A stretch of 64,000 bases of DNA from the NCBI RefSeq assembly GCF_028023675.1, contig NZ_JAQIOZ010000003.1, forward strand, positions 310,001 to 374,000, read 5' to 3'. Source of the stretch: Primorskyibacter aestuariivivens (GTDB taxonomy: Bacteria; Pseudomonadota; Alphaproteobacteria; Rhodobacterales; Rhodobacteraceae). Both the position numbers and the translations under genes were made by a program. Shown here in pieces: positions 50,741 through 64,000 of the stretch (positions are counted from its first letter, which is position 1; each line of letters starts with the position of its first letter). The notes under the pieces are model-generated. The model was given only the letters and a program-made list of their open reading frames with translations, was not told the origin of the DNA and ran no database searches.

Positions 50741-52000
50741 ATGGACAGAGAATCTCAGCGCCTTGCGCAAAACACGATGGCGTTCGTGCTGGCCGGGGGA
50801 CGCGGCAGCCGATTGCACGAGCTGACCGACATCCGCGCCAAACCGGCGATGTATTTCGGTGGCAAGACCCGGATCATCGACTTTGCGCTGTCCAACGCGG
50901 TCAATTCCGGCATTCGCCGCATCGGCGTGGCCACCCAGTACAAGGCGCATTCGCTGATCCGCCACCTGCAACGGGGCTGGAGCTTCTTTCGCGCCGAACG
51001 CAATGAATCGCTGGATATCCTGCCCGCCTCGCAACAGCTCAACAATGAGAACTGGTACAAGGGCACAGCGGATGCCGTGACCCAGAATATCGACATCATT
51101 CGCGGCTATGGCCCGAAATACATCATCATCCTCGCCGGTGATCACATCTATAAACAGGACTATTCGCTGATGCTCCGCCATCACGTGGATAGCGGCGCCG
51201 ATGTGACCGTGGGCTGTATCGAGGTGCCGCGCCAAGAGGCCACGGCCTTTGGCGTGATGAAGGTGGACGAAAGCGACCGGATTCTGGATTTCGTCGAAAA
51301 GCCCGCCGATCCGCCCGCCATGCCGGGCCACCCCGATCAGGCCCTGGCCAGCATGGGCATCTACGTGTTCGAGGCCGAATACCTGTATGACCTGCTGCGC
51401 AAGGATGCCGCCAATCCCGACTCCAGGAACGATTTCGGCGGCGATATCATTCCGGCGATCGTGCGTGATGGCAAAGCCGTGGCGCATCCCTTCAGCCGTT
51501 CCTGCGTGCGCTCGGGGCTTGAGGAAGAGGCCTATTGGCGCGATGTGGGCACGGTGGATGCCTTCTGGCAGGCCAATGTGGACCTGACCGATTTCAAGCC
51601 GGAACTGGACCTCTATGATAACACATGGCCGATCTGGACCTATTCGGAACTGACGCCCCCGGCCAAGTTCATCCACAACGAAGAGGGCCGCAAGGGTCAC
51701 GCCGTGTCGTCCATGGTGTCGGGCGGCTGCATCATCTCCGGCTCGAAACTGGACCGCTGCCTGCTCTTTACCGGGGTCAGGACGCGCTCCTTTGCCGAGC
51801 TCGAAGGCGTGGTGGCCATGCCCTATGTCGAGATCGGGCGGAATGCGCGGATCAAGAACGCGGTGATCGACCGGGGCGTGAAGATCCCCGAAGGTCTGGT
51901 TGTCGGCGAAGACGCCAAGGCCGATGCCGCACGCTTCCGGCGCACCGACAATGGCATCTGCCTGATCACCCAACCGATGATCGACAAGCTGGACGGTTGA
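50741..52000 (+). CDS. glgC: Glucose-1-phosphate adenylyltransferase (ADP-glucose pyrophosphorylase)
   Basis: 419 residues from ATG 50741 with GGGAGGAG five bases upstream; GTG 50699 is an in-frame alternative without a ribosome site. Makes ADP-glucose from glucose-1-phosphate and ATP, the controlled step of glycogen synthesis. N-terminal nucleotide motif [15 protein letters not shown], substrate lysine in [19 protein letters not shown], and the beta-helix C-terminal half with [16 protein letters not shown]. Bacterial homotetramer type, likely allosterically activated by fructose-6-phosphate or pyruvate as known for alphaproteobacteria (Class). Last base before glgA leaves a one-base gap. Confidence 0.97.
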   Translation: MDRESQRLAQNTMAFVLAGGRGSRLHELTDIRAKPAMYFGGKTRIIDFALSNAVNSGIRRIGVATQYKAHSLIRHLQRGWSFFRAERNESLDILPASQQLNNENWYKGTADAVTQNIDIIRGYGPKYIIILAGDHIYKQDYSLMLRHHVDSGADVTVGCIEVPRQEATAFGVMKVDESDRILDFVEKPADPPAMPGHPDQALASMGIYVFEAEYLYDLLRKDAANPDSRNDFGGDIIPAIVRDGKAVAHPFSRSCVRSGLEEEAYWRDVGTVDAFWQANVDLTDFKPELDLYDNTWPIWTYSELTPPAKFIHNEEGRKGHAVSSMVSGGCIISGSKLDRCLLFTGVRTRSFAELEGVVAMPYVEIGRNARIKNAVIDRGVKIPEGLVVGEDAKADAARFRRTDNGICLITQPMIDKLDG

Positions 52001-52001
52001 C

Positions 52002-53441
52002 ATGAACCTGCTCTTCGTCGCCTCGGAATGCGCGCCTTTCGTCAAGACCGGCGGGCTGGCCGATGTCATCGGCGCGGTGCCCAAGGCGCTGGGCGCGCAA
52101 GGCGCCAGCGTGCGGGTGCTGATCCCGGCCTACCCGGCGCTTGCAAGCGTGGTCGAGGGCGCGCGCGAGGTCCTGCGTTTTGACGATCTGTTCGGCGGTC
52201 CGGCGCGCGTGGTTGCGGCGCATGCCGAGGGGCTGGACATGCTGCTGCTGGTTGCGCCGCATCTTTATGACCGGGCGGGCAGCATTTACCTTGGCCCGGA
52301 CGGGCAGGACTGGCCGGACAATGACCTGCGCTTTGCTGCCCTTTCGCTGGCGGGCGCGCGCGTGGCGGTGGACGGGATCGAAGGCTGGCAGCCGGACGTG
52401 ATCAACGCCCATGACTGGCAGGCCGGGCTGGTGCCCGCCTATCTGCGCCAGATGGACAACGCCACGCCGGTGGTGATGACCATCCACAATATCGCCTTTC
52501 AGGGCCTGTTCGATGCCACCCGCCTCGCGGCGCTTGGCCTGCGCTCGGACCTCTTTACGCCCGAGGGGATCGAATATTACGGCAGGATCGGCTTCCTGAA
52601 GGCGGGGCTTGCCCTGTCGGACAAGATTACCACCGTTTCGCCGACCTATGCCGCGGAACTGCTGACGCCGGAATTCGGCATGGGGTTGGAGGGACTGCTG
52701 GCCAGCCGTCAGGGTGACCTTGTGGGCATCCTGAACGGGATCGACCTGGACGCGTGGAACCCCGCCACCGATGGCGATCTGGTCGCCAATTACACAACCG
52801 AGGCGCTGGACGGAAAAGCGGCGAACAAGGCGGAAATCCAGTCGCGCTTTGCGCTGTCCCCAGGTAACGGGCCGTTGTTCTGCGTGGTCAGCCGCCTGAC
52901 GTCGCAAAAGGGGTTGGACATGCTGCTGGACTGCCTGCCCGGTCTGGTGGAACAGGGCGGCAGGCTGGCCCTACTTGGCTCGGGCGAACCGGGGCTGGAA
53001 CGCGCCTTTGTCGAGGCAACCCGGCAGTTCCCCGGCGCGGTAGGGTGCATCATCGGCTATGACGAAGCGCTTTCGCACCTGTTGCAGGGCGGCAGCGATG
53101 CGATCCTGATCCCGTCGCGCTTTGAACCTTGCGGGCTGACCCAGCTTTACGGGCTGCGCTATGGCACGCTGCCGGTGGTGGCGCGGACCGGCGGGCTGGC
53201 CGACACGGTGATCGACGCGAACGAAGCCGCGCTGCTGGCAGGTTGCGCCACCGGGGTACAGTTCGCCCCGGTCACCTCCACGATGCTGGGCCATGCGATT
53301 GCACGGACCTGCGCGCTTTATGCGCAGTCTGATACCTGGACCGGCATGATGCGCCGCGCAATGGGCCACCCGGTGGGCTGGGACCTGTCGGCGGCGGCCT
53401 ATCTGGACGTCTATCGATCCGCATTGCAGCGCCAGGGGTAA
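52002..53441 (+). CDS. glgA: Glycogen synthase (ADP-glucose dependent)
   Basis: 479 residues, GT5. MNLLFVASECAPFVKTGGLADV at the N-terminus (in outline) has the ADP-glucose-binding K15-x-G-G-L motif. The C-terminal Rossmann half has PSRFEPCGLTQLYGLRYG, the conserved E-x7-E region of retaining GT-B synthases. Extends alpha-1,4 chains from ADP-glucose. It starts one base after the glgC stop and ends three bases before glgX, so it is tightly coupled. Normal length. Confidence 0.97.
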   Translation: MNLLFVASECAPFVKTGGLADVIGAVPKALGAQGASVRVLIPAYPALASVVEGAREVLRFDDLFGGPARVVAAHAEGLDMLLLVAPHLYDRAGSIYLGPDGQDWPDNDLRFAALSLAGARVAVDGIEGWQPDVINAHDWQAGLVPAYLRQMDNATPVVMTIHNIAFQGLFDATRLAALGLRSDLFTPEGIEYYGRIGFLKAGLALSDKITTVSPTYAAELLTPEFGMGLEGLLASRQGDLVGILNGIDLDAWNPATDGDLVANYTTEALDGKAANKAEIQSRFALSPGNGPLFCVVSRLTSQKGLDMLLDCLPGLVEQGGRLALLGSGEPGLERAFVEATRQFPGAVGCIIGYDEALSHLLQGGSDAILIPSRFEPCGLTQLYGLRYGTLPVVARTGGLADTVIDANEAALLAGCATGVQFAPVTSTMLGHAIARTCALYAQSDTWTGMMRRAMGHPVGWDLSAAAYLDVYRSALQRQG

Positions 53442-53443
53442 GT

Positions 53444-55533
53444 ATGCAGACCTATCCGCTCTCGGGGGGCAGCCCGGACAGGCTTGGCGCGCATCACGAC
53501 GGCAATGGCGTGAATTTCGCGGTGTTTTCCGAGCACGCGGACAAGATCGAACTGTGCCTGTTTTCCGCCGATGGCAGCCGCGAAGAACAGCGCATTGCGC
53601 TGCCCGAACGCACCGGCCCCATCTGGCACGGCTATCTCGACGGGCTGCCCGTAGGCACGCTCTATGGCTACCGTGCGCATGGCACCTATGCGCCCGAACA
53701 GGGCCACAGGTTCAACCCGAACAAGCTGTTGCTGGACCCCTATACGCGTGAGATGCGCGGGCAATGGGTCAACCATCCGGCACTCTGCGGCTATGACGTG
53801 GATGCGCCCGAGGAAGACCTGTCTTTCGATCCGCGTGACAGCGCGCCCTTTGTGCCGAAATCCGTGGTGTCCGACCCGGCGCTGTTTCAGGGGCTTGCCG
53901 GGCGACACAGGACCGGCGGCGCGCGTGACCTGATCTATGAAGCGCATCCCAAGGGGTTGACCCAGGAGCATCCGGGCGTGCCCGAGGCGCTGCGCGGCAC
54001 CTATGAGGGGCTGGCCTCGGACGCGGTGATCGACCACCTCAAGGCTTTGGGCGTGCAGGCCATTGAGCTGTTGCCGGTGCATGGGTTCATCGACGACAAG
54101 TTCCTGCTGGAGCGGGGGTTGCGCAACTATTGGGGCTACAACTCCATCGCGTTTTTCGCGCCCGAGCCGCGCTATTTCGGCCCCGAGGGCCTGCACGGCT
54201 TCCGCGCCATGGTCGACCGGTTTCATGCCGCCGGGATCGAGGTGATCCTCGACGTGGTCTATAACCACACCGCCGAGGGTGATCAGCGCGGCCCGACGCT
54301 GAGCTTCCGGGGGCTGGACAACGCCTCCTATTACCGGCTGAGCGCCGGGCGGCCGCGTTTCTATGTCAACGATACCGGCTGCGGCAACACGGTGAACGTG
54401 GCGCATCCATATGTGCTGCGCATGGTGCTCGACAGCCTGCGGTTCTGGGTCGAGTGCATGGGAGTGGACGGGTTCCGCTTTGATCTGGCCACGACGCTGG
54501 GCCGCGAGGATCATGGGTTTGCCCCCAATGGCGGGTTTTTCGACGCGTTGCGGCAGGATCCGGTACTGGCCGGCGTGCGCCTGATCGCCGAGCCTTGGGA
54601 CATCGGTCCGGGCGGTTACCGGCTGGGCGAGTTCCCACACGTGTTTTCCGAGTGGAACGACAGCTACCGCGATACCCTGCGCCGCTACTGGCGCGGGGAT
54701 GCCCACAGCGCGCAGGAGCTTGGCGCGCGGCTTTTGGGCTCGGCGGATATGTTCGACCGGGGCGGGCGGCGGGCCTGGTCCTCGATCAATTTCATCGCCT
54801 CGCATGACGGGTTCACGCTGGCCGATGTGACGCGCTACAACCAGCGCCACAACCACGCCAATACCGAGAAGAACCGCGATGGCCACCACAGCAATTTCAG
54901 CGACAATTGCGGGGTTGAGGGCGATACCGACGATCCCGCATTCCGTGCCACCCGCGCGCGCCGTCAACGCAACATGCTGGCCACGCTCTTTCTGTCACAG
55001 GGCACGCCGATGCTGCTGGCGGGCGACGAAATCGGCAATTCGCAGGGCGGCAACAACAATGCCTATTGTCAGGACAACGAGATCGGCTGGATCAACTGGG
55101 ACAAGGCAGATGAGGCGCTTTTGTCTTTCGTGCAGCGGCTCTCAGAATTTCGGCAGGTCCATCCCAGCCTGCGGCAAAGCCGGTTCCTGCATGGCGGCAA
55201 GCGCGCGGCGGATGGCCTGCGGGATGTGGAATGGCGCGATTTTCAGGGCGAGCCGCTGGAATGGCGCGACCCCGGGCTTGCCGATCTCTGCGTGACCCTG
55301 CGCGGCTCCAGTTCCGCGCCGGAGTATGAGCCGCAGGATGACGCCGTGTTTCTCGTGTTCAACCGCAGCCCCGGCGAGGAAAAGGTCGTTCTGCCCGAAC
55401 CGCCCGTAGGTCAGCACTGGATACGCAAGATCGACACTGACCGTCCCGATCAGGACTCGCAGGCTGAAACCGGCACGGTGACGGTGGCCGGGCAATCCGT
55501 TGTCGCCTTCGCGCTGGGGCGGGGGACAGAGAC

Positions 55534-55537
<4 letters not shown>
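53444..55537 (+). CDS. glgX: Glycogen debranching enzyme GlgX
   Basis: 697 residues, GH13 subfamily 11. Hydrolyses alpha-1,6 branches of phosphorylase limit dextrins. N-terminal CBM48 with [20 protein letters not shown], the barrel nucleophile D347 ([12 protein letters not shown]), acid/base E383 (LIAEPWDIG), and [20 protein letters not shown] in the C-terminal half. Length matches the family. It overlaps malQ by four bases (55534-55537, ATGA). Confidence 0.96.
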
Positions 55538-59134
<3,597 letters not shown>

Positions 59135-59145
59135 CATGACGGGGA

Positions 59146-59176
59146 TCGGGGCGGCGCTCAGGCGCGCGCGCCCCGA
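59146..59176. terminator. Hairpin between pgm and the Fe-S carrier gene
   Basis: TCGGGGCG (59146-59153) / CGCCCCGA (59169-59176) with a 15-base GC-rich loop; no T-run. It is in the short gap between convergent genes and could end both transcripts. Confidence 0.45.
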
Positions 59177-59180
59177 AATC

Positions 59181-59576
59181 TTAGCTCAGCTTCGGAACAC
59201 CCTCGGGGAACTCTTCGGACAGTTCCTCGACATCCTTGAACTTGATCGATTCCCCGCAGCCGCAGGAATCGGCCACATTGGGGTTGCGGAACTTGAAGCC
59301 GCTTTCCAAAAGCGACACCTCATAGTCGATCTCGGTGCCGAACAGGAACATCTGCGCCATGGGCGCGATCATCACCCGCGCGCCATCCTGTTCGACCACC
59401 TCGTCATGGGTGTCGACCTCGTCCACGTAATCCATGGTGTATTCCATGCCCGCGCAGCCGCCTTTCTTGACGCCGATGCGCAGGCCCGCACGCCCGTCTT
59501 TCTCCATCAGTCTGGTGATCTGACGGATAGCGGCGGGGGTCATGCTAACAGCCTGTTTGCCGGGAATGCCGAACAT
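59181..59576 (-). CDS. sufA: A-type Fe-S carrier (HesB/SufA/IscA family)
   Basis: 131 residues from ATG 59576-59574 with GGAGAGG upstream. The three cluster-ligating cysteines are C41 (KKGGCAGMEY) and C105/C107 (DSCGCGESI). It accepts Fe-S clusters from a scaffold and hands them to targets. The N-terminal extension of about 12 residues is longer than E. coli SufA. It starts 17 bases after the SufT-like gene, so both are co-transcribed; sufB, sufC, sufD and sufS are not in this window, so the pair is apart from the main suf operon. Could be called erpA or sufA. Confidence 0.88.
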   Translation of the reverse strand: MFGIPGKQAVSMTPAAIRQITRLMEKDGRAGLRIGVKKGGCAGMEYTMDYVDEVDTHDEVVEQDGARVMIAPMAQMFLFGTEIDYEVSLLESGFKFRNPNVADSCGCGESIKFKDVEELSEEFPEGVPKLS

Positions 59577-59593
59577 TGTGCCTCTCCTCTGGC

Positions 59594-59956
59594 CTACATA
59601 AAGCCCAGTTCCAGCCGGGCCTCGTCGCTCATCATGTCCATACCCCAGGGCGGGTCCCAGGTGATCTCGACATTCACGTCCTTGACGCCCGCCACGGGTG
59701 AGATCGCATCGGCAATCCATCCCGGCATTTCACCGGCCACAGGACAGCCCGGCGCGGTCAGGGTCATGATGACCAGAACCTCGTTCTCTTCGCTGATCGA
59801 GATCGTGTAGATCAGGCCAAGATCATAGATATTCACCGGAATTTCCGGGTCATAGACCGAGCGGCACGCCTCGACGATACTGTCGAACAGCGGGTGGTCT
59901 GCGGTTGATGGCGCGATCAGGGGCGCGCCTTCCATGGGCGGGGTGGCGTCGTTCAT
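59594..59956 (-). CDS. sufT: SUF system DUF59 protein (SufT/MIP18 family)
   Basis: 120 residues from ATG 59956-59954; a GTG three bases earlier is possible. The DUF59 core starts IVEACRSVYDPEIPVNIYDLGLI, with the MTLTAPGCPVAGEMPGWIADA segment holding the conserved Thr/Ala-Pro-Gly-Cys-Pro. The family, also PaaD/CIA2-like, helps deliver Fe-S clusters to targets. The N-terminus is Asp/Pro-rich and probably flexible. Paired with the A-type carrier gene; probably the same pathway. Confidence 0.9.
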   Translation of the reverse strand: MNDATPPMEGAPLIAPSTADHPLFDSIVEACRSVYDPEIPVNIYDLGLIYTISISEENEVLVIMTLTAPGCPVAGEMPGWIADAISPVAGVKDVNVEITWDPPWGMDMMSDEARLELGFM

Positions 59957-60047
59957 CACGGGGCCTCGTGTTATTCCTTAGCAAACATATAGGAAATAGC
60001 CCCGGCTTCGTCCAGTGCCAGCGTTGCCGACTTTCCGGCAGGGCCGG

Positions 60048-60326
60048 TCAGTCGTTGATATCATGCTCGAAAGTTTTGACCTGCCCCTTGGGCAGGGCGA
60101 ACATCCTGCGCAGCACCAGCCACGCCGCCAGCGACAGCCCCGCAAAGATCAACAACAAAAGCGGCGGTGACAAAAGCGCCAGCGGACCCAACAGCGCCAA
60201 CCCCACCAGCGCCGCGCCGATCGCAAAGCCAAGGAAAAAGAACCCCGGCACCAGTGTTTCCACGATGGCCAGCACCAGCGCGAACGCCAGCCACGCCCAC
60301 CAGATCGACAAGTAATCCGCCATCAT
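60048..60326 (-). CDS. NfeD-family small membrane protein
   Basis: 92 residues, ATG 60326 (a second ATG at 60323 is 3 bases in). Two to three hydrophobic helices (WWAWLAFALVLAIVETLVPGFFF and the following ALLSPPLLLLIFAGLSLAAWL, in outline) then a short OB-like tail RRMFALPKGQVKTFEHDIND. This is the short NfeD type that accompanies stomatin/SPFH proteins. It overlaps the SPFH gene by ATGA (60323-60326). The short tail is truncated compared with typical NfeD (about 140 residues), so the OB domain may be incomplete. Confidence 0.85.
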   Translation of the reverse strand: MMADYLSIWWAWLAFALVLAIVETLVPGFFFLGFAIGAALVGLALLGPLALLSPPLLLLIFAGLSLAAWLVLRRMFALPKGQVKTFEHDIND

Positions 60327-61210
60327 CCGCGCCCTTTCAGCATCTTGAACGCGTCGCCAAAGGCTTCCAGCGCCTGAGCCGGGACAACGATGGTCTGGTT
60401 GCCCTGGCTCTGGCCCAGCGCGCCCATGGCCTCGACCTGTTTCAGCGCCACCTGGTATTGCGCGGCCTCCAGCCCGTTCTCGGCTATCGCCTTGGCTACA
60501 ACGCTTGTTGCATAGGCCTCGGCATCCGCCTCGATGCGGCGCGCCTTGGCGGTCTGTTCGGCGGCATACAGCTCGGCATCGGCGTTCAGTTCGACGGCCC
60601 GGCGCGCGCCCTCGGCGCGGGTCACCTGTGCCCGGCGTTCGCGTTCGGCGTTGAGCTGCTGCAGCATCGCTTCGCGGGTGGCCTGATCAAGGTTCACATC
60701 AAGGATCTCGGCCCGGGTCACTTCGATCCCCCAACTGTCCACCGCATCCTCGACGCTGGCTTTGATCGTTGTGATCAGCGCCGAGCGGTTGGATTGCACA
60801 TGGTCCAGCTCCATCTTGCCGATTTCGGCGCGCACGATGCCTGCGACTGTGGTCTCGATGGCGGCATCCACATCGCGGATCCGGTACACCGTCTTTTCCG
60901 GCTCGATAATGCGGTAAAAGACCGAGGTGTCGACCTGCACCAGCACGTTGTCCGAGGTGATCGCATCCTGGCTATGGGTGGGCAATTGGCGTTCGAGAAT
61001 GGAGATCTTGTGTGCCACGCGGTCCAGAAACGGCACGATGAAATTGATGCCCGGCCCAAGCACGGAATGCAGGCGTCCAAAGCGCTCGACAACAAATTTG
61101 TCCGATTGCGGGACGATCTTGACCCCCTTGAGAACAATAACAATCAGGAACAGGGCGGCCAGCAGGATCACGACGTTTTCCTGCAGGAGATCAAGCACCA
61201 ATTCTTCCAT
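60323..61210 (-). CDS. SPFH/stomatin-like membrane protease regulator (QmcA-type)
   Basis: 295 residues. An N-terminal membrane helix (ENVVILLAALFLIVIVLKGV) is followed by the SPFH domain, VVERFGRLHSVLGPGINFIVPFLDRV (outline) and DALTIDN-like SQDAITSDNVLVQVDTSVFY, then a coiled coil QLNAERERRAQVTRAEGARR. It forms oligomers on the membrane and often controls FtsH-type proteases. Pairing with NfeD is conserved. It starts 4 bases before the NfeD gene in a coupled pair. Function here inferred from family. Confidence 0.92.
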   Translation of the reverse strand: MEELVLDLLQENVVILLAALFLIVIVLKGVKIVPQSDKFVVERFGRLHSVLGPGINFIVPFLDRVAHKISILERQLPTHSQDAITSDNVLVQVDTSVFYRIIEPEKTVYRIRDVDAAIETTVAGIVRAEIGKMELDHVQSNRSALITTIKASVEDAVDSWGIEVTRAEILDVNLDQATREAMLQQLNAERERRAQVTRAEGARRAVELNADAELYAAEQTAKARRIEADAEAYATSVVAKAIAENGLEAAQYQVALKQVEAMGALGQSQGNQTIVVPAQALEAFGDAFKMLKGRG

Positions 61211-61295
61211 TCAAGCGCTCCAATATGGTATGCAATGGTATACATTTGGGCGCGACGGCCCGGTTTTTCAATATCTCGTGATCTGCAGCGGAGGT

Positions 61296-62681
61296 TTACT
61301 TGGTCTTGCGCCGCCGCACAGGCTGGGGCCGGACATGGGCCTCGATGTGATCATAGAGCATTCCGGCGATATTCTTGCCACTGGCTTTTTCGATACCCTC
61401 CAGGCCGGGCGAGGAATTCACTTCCAGCACCTTCGGCCCGGCCTCGGAGCGCAACAGGTCCACGCCCGCGAGTTTCAGCCCGAACACCTTGGCCGCACGC
61501 ACCGCCGCCTCGCGCTCCTCCTTGCTGATGCGCACCACCTTGGCCGAGCCGCCGCGATGCAGGTTCGAGCGGAAATCGCCCTCGGCCCCGGTGCGCTTCA
61601 TCGCCGCCACGACCTTGCCCCCCACGACAAGACAGCGGATATCCTCGCCCGCCGCCTCCTTGACGAATTGCTGGACAAGGAAATTCGCCTTGAGCCCCCG
61701 GAACGCGTCGATCACCGATTGCGCGGCCTTCTTGGTCTCGGCCAGCACCACGCCCTTGCCCTGCGTACTTTCCAGCAGCTTCACGATGAGCGGCGCGGTG
61801 CCCACCAGACCGATCAGGCTGTCGGTATCCTTGGGTGAGGCCGCAAAGGCGGTGTTGGGCATGCCGATCTTGTGCCGCGCCATGAGCTGATGGGCGAACA
61901 GCTTGTCCCGGCTGGACGCGATGCCCTCGGAGCCATTCACACAATAGGTGCCGATGGTCTCGAACTGCCGGATCACTGCCGTGCCGTAACTGGTGATCGA
62001 GGCACCAATGCGCGGCACCACAGCGTCGAACCGGGGCAGGCGCTTGCCATCGTAATGCACTTCGGGGGCCAGCGCGTTGATCGCCATGTAGCAGCGCGTT
62101 GTGTCGATCACCTCGACCACGTGCCCGCGGCTCTCGCCCTCGGCCACCAGCCGTGCAGTGGAATAATTCGCCTCGCGCGACAGCACCGCCACGCGCAGCG
62201 CCCGGTTCGGCGCCAGCTTGCGCACGCGGGTGGAGTGATAGACCTCAAAGCTCAGTTCGGGCTGCTGGAACTTCTCGGACGGCACCACGGTGACATTCTC
62301 GTTCAGCGCCTGCCGCCCCAGCAGCATATGGTTCGACATGCCCCGCCTGTCGGTGAGCGTGATCTCGATGGGCCAGCGCTGCCCCGCCACTTCCAGATTG
62401 GTACGGATCACATAGCGCGTCTCGGTCTCGCCATTGGAGCTTGTCACCTCGCGCCGGTCCAGCACCTCCGCCGAACAGGGGATCGACAGGTCATCGCGCC
62501 CCGGGATCGGATGCACGGCAAAGCGCACCTTGGGTTTCGAGGCCGGGCCGAACCGCTCGATGTCATAGGCATGCAGGGCCGAGGTCCGCGCGCCCGTATC
62601 CACCTTGGCCCGGATCGCAGGCAATCCCAGGTCCGGCAAGGACACCCATTCTTCCCAGCCCAGTTTGATTTCATCTGTCAT
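61296..62681 (-). CDS. Retropepsin-like / RimK ATP-grasp fusion protein
   Basis: 461 residues from ATG 62681-62679 with GGGAGC upstream. The N-terminal part (about 1-150) is the COG4067/PF05618-type aspartic-protease-like domain with D28-T29-G30-A31 ([14 protein letters not shown]) and LLGRQALNE. The C-terminal part (about 160-455) is RimK-like ATP-grasp ligase with [33 protein letters not shown] and the [21 protein letters not shown] Mg-binding loop. RimK adds Glu to protein termini. The fusion suggests trimming and ligation of the same target; substrate unknown. The same fusion occurs in other alphaproteobacteria. Confidence 0.9.
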   Translation of the reverse strand: MTDEIKLGWEEWVSLPDLGLPAIRAKVDTGARTSALHAYDIERFGPASKPKVRFAVHPIPGRDDLSIPCSAEVLDRREVTSSNGETETRYVIRTNLEVAGQRWPIEITLTDRRGMSNHMLLGRQALNENVTVVPSEKFQQPELSFEVYHSTRVRKLAPNRALRVAVLSREANYSTARLVAEGESRGHVVEVIDTTRCYMAINALAPEVHYDGKRLPRFDAVVPRIGASITSYGTAVIRQFETIGTYCVNGSEGIASSRDKLFAHQLMARHKIGMPNTAFAASPKDTDSLIGLVGTAPLIVKLLESTQGKGVVLAETKKAAQSVIDAFRGLKANFLVQQFVKEAAGEDIRCLVVGGKVVAAMKRTGAEGDFRSNLHRGGSAKVVRISKEEREAAVRAAKVFGLKLAGVDLLRSEAGPKVLEVNSSPGLEGIEKASGKNIAGMLYDHIEAHVRPQPVRRRKTK

Positions 62682-62788
62682 ATTTTGCTCCCGGTTGGCC
62701 CTTAGCGGTAGCAAGCGGGGCAGGGGGGATCAAGCGTCACGCGCTATGCGTCTCGACAACTACGCAGAAAACAGGCACATCGCGCCCC

Positions 62789-63919
62789 ATGACCCAGAGC
62801 ACCTCTTTCACGCTTCATGCCACCGATGGCCGCGCCCGGACCGGCACCATCGACACCCCGCGCGGCGAGATCCGTACACCCGCCTTCATGCCCGTCGGCA
62901 CCGCCGCCACGGTCAAGGCGATGTTGCCCGAGAATGTCCGCGCCACTGGGGCGGATATTCTGCTGGGCAATACTTACCATCTGATGCTGCGGCCCACGGC
63001 GGAGCGGATCGCGAGACTGGGGGGCTTGCACAGGTTCATGAACTGGGAGCGGCCCATTCTGACCGACAGCGGCGGCTTTCAAGTGATGAGCCTTGCCAGC
63101 CTGCGCAAGCTGACCGAGGAAGGGGTGACCTTCAAAAGCCATATCGACGGCTCGAAACATATGCTGTCGCCGGAGCGGTCGATGGAGATTCAGGAGCTTC
63201 TGGGTTCCGACATCGTCATGTGTTTCGACGAATGCCCCGCGCTGCCCGCCGACCGCGACGCGATAGCCAAGAGTATGGAGCTGTCGATGCGCTGGGCGAA
63301 ACGCTCGCGCGAGGCCTTTGGCGACCGTCCCGGCCATATGCTCTTTGGCATCCAGCAGGGCGGGTTGGAACAGGACTTGCGCGCCGCCTCGGCGCAGGCC
63401 CTGCGCGAGATCGGCTTTGACGGATACGCGGTGGGTGGTCTCGCCGTGGGCGAGGGGCAGGCGGCGATGTTTGCCTGTCTCGACTACGCGCCCGAACAAC
63501 TGCCCGGGGACAAGCCGCGCTACCTCATGGGGGTGGGCAAGCCCGACGATATTGTCGGTGCCGTGGCGCGCGGCATCGACATGATGGATTGCGTGTTGCC
63601 CTCACGCTCGGGCCGCACGGGGCAGGTCTTTACCCGGCACGGGCAATTGAACATCAAGAATGCCCGCCACCAGGATGACCCGCGCCCGTTGGATGAAAAC
63701 TGCTCTTGCCCGGCCTGCCGCAAGTATTCGCGCGCCTATTTGCACCACGTGTTCCGCAGCCAGGAGATCATTTCGTCCATGCTGCTCACATGGCACAACC
63801 TGCATTATTATCAGGATATCATGCAGGGCATGCGCGACGCGATTGCCGCAGGCACCTTTGACGCCTGGCAAACCGATTTCCATGCGGGCCGCGAACAGGG
63901 CGATATCGACCCTCTCTGA
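62789..63919 (+). CDS. tgt: Queuine tRNA-ribosyltransferase
   Basis: 376 residues. Exchanges G34 for preQ1 in tRNA with GUN anticodons. The nucleophile-type D93 is in [12 protein letters not shown], with VMPVG near the N-terminus and GGLAVGEGQ and [13 protein letters not shown] in the core. The zinc site C-x-C-x2-C is [16 protein letters not shown]. Length is normal. It is divergent from the RimK-fusion gene. queA is not visible. A sigma70-like promoter for a following gene lies at 63955-63982. Confidence 0.97.
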   Translation: MTQSTSFTLHATDGRARTGTIDTPRGEIRTPAFMPVGTAATVKAMLPENVRATGADILLGNTYHLMLRPTAERIARLGGLHRFMNWERPILTDSGGFQVMSLASLRKLTEEGVTFKSHIDGSKHMLSPERSMEIQELLGSDIVMCFDECPALPADRDAIAKSMELSMRWAKRSREAFGDRPGHMLFGIQQGGLEQDLRAASAQALREIGFDGYAVGGLAVGEGQAAMFACLDYAPEQLPGDKPRYLMGVGKPDDIVGAVARGIDMMDCVLPSRSGRTGQVFTRHGQLNIKNARHQDDPRPLDENCSCPACRKYSRAYLHHVFRSQEIISSMLLTWHNLHYYQDIMQGMRDAIAAGTFDAWQTDFHAGREQGDIDPL

Positions 63920-63954
63920 TCCCGGCGTGCCCGGCGTCGCGACAGCGATTTGTC

Positions 63955-63982
63955 TTGACAGAATTGCTCCATTTCCCCTATC
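63955..63982 (+). promoter_or_regulatory. Sigma70-like promoter for a gene beyond the window
   Basis: Perfect -35 TTGACA (63955-63960) then 16 bases and CCTATC (63977-63982, -10-like). The last 81 bases hold no other feature I can call. Confidence 0.5.
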
Positions 63983-64000
63983 GGCGGCTTGCTGCGCGGC

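Overview
The window is about 62-65% GC, densely coded chromosomal DNA of an alphaproteobacterium, most likely a marine Rhodobacteraceae (Roseobacter-group) species. The evidence is the adjacent dnaG-rpoD pair, the heterotetrameric sarcosine oxidase order soxB-D-A-G, TadE/TadG genes, the DUF4212 plus sodium:solute symporter pair, GANTC (CcrM-type) sites concentrated before cell-cycle genes, and several small hairpin repeats. I see no rRNA, tRNA, CRISPR array, prophage or intact insertion sequence.

Layout. 1-2445: end of a Tad pilus locus (TadG-like, two TadE-like). 2574-7712: sarcosine oxidase operon, followed by a small secreted protein. 8155-12218: dnaG and rpoD, both preceded by clustered GANTC sites. 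12229-13236: a small, lower-GC accessory patch with a membrane protein and a YefM/YoeB toxin-antitoxin pair. 13294-16455: HlyU-like, YjbQ-like, DUF1353 and M20 peptidase-like genes. 16498-19464 (minus): ileS. 19929-31021: a membrane LytTR protein, acs, adk, DUF4212, a sodium:solute symporter, a cNMP/CBS/DUF294 protein, a small membrane protein, a single-domain response regulator and a membrane protein that fuses a degenerate sensor-kinase-like region to a DnaQ-type exonuclease. This looks like an acetate uptake, activation and sensing module.

31327-41066 (minus): a fatty-acid beta-oxidation island with FadJ, thiolase, two acyl-CoA dehydrogenases, GST, two related NTF2-like proteins, a small RHH-like protein and two MerR regulators. 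A pair of ACGTTGACGTAA operators precedes the first MerR gene of the dehydrogenase group. 41261-43547: two hotdog thioesterases and a MATE exporter, convergent with tpiA. 44425-45336: an Fe(II)/2-oxoglutarate dioxygenase.

45610-59134: a DUF2934 protein, then the full glycogen operon glgP-glgB-glgC-glgA-glgX-malQ-pgm, headed by a sigma70-like promoter overlapped by a LacI-type operator. 59181-62681 (minus): an A-type Fe-S carrier, a SufT/DUF59 protein, NfeD-SPFH, and a retropepsin-like/RimK ATP-grasp fusion. 62789-63919: tgt.

Metabolically the window joins acetyl-CoA supply (acs, beta-oxidation) with carbon storage (glycogen) and C1/methylated-amine use (sarcosine oxidase). The most unusual parts are the exonuclease/pseudo-kinase fusion in the acetate module and the GANTC cluster before rpoD.
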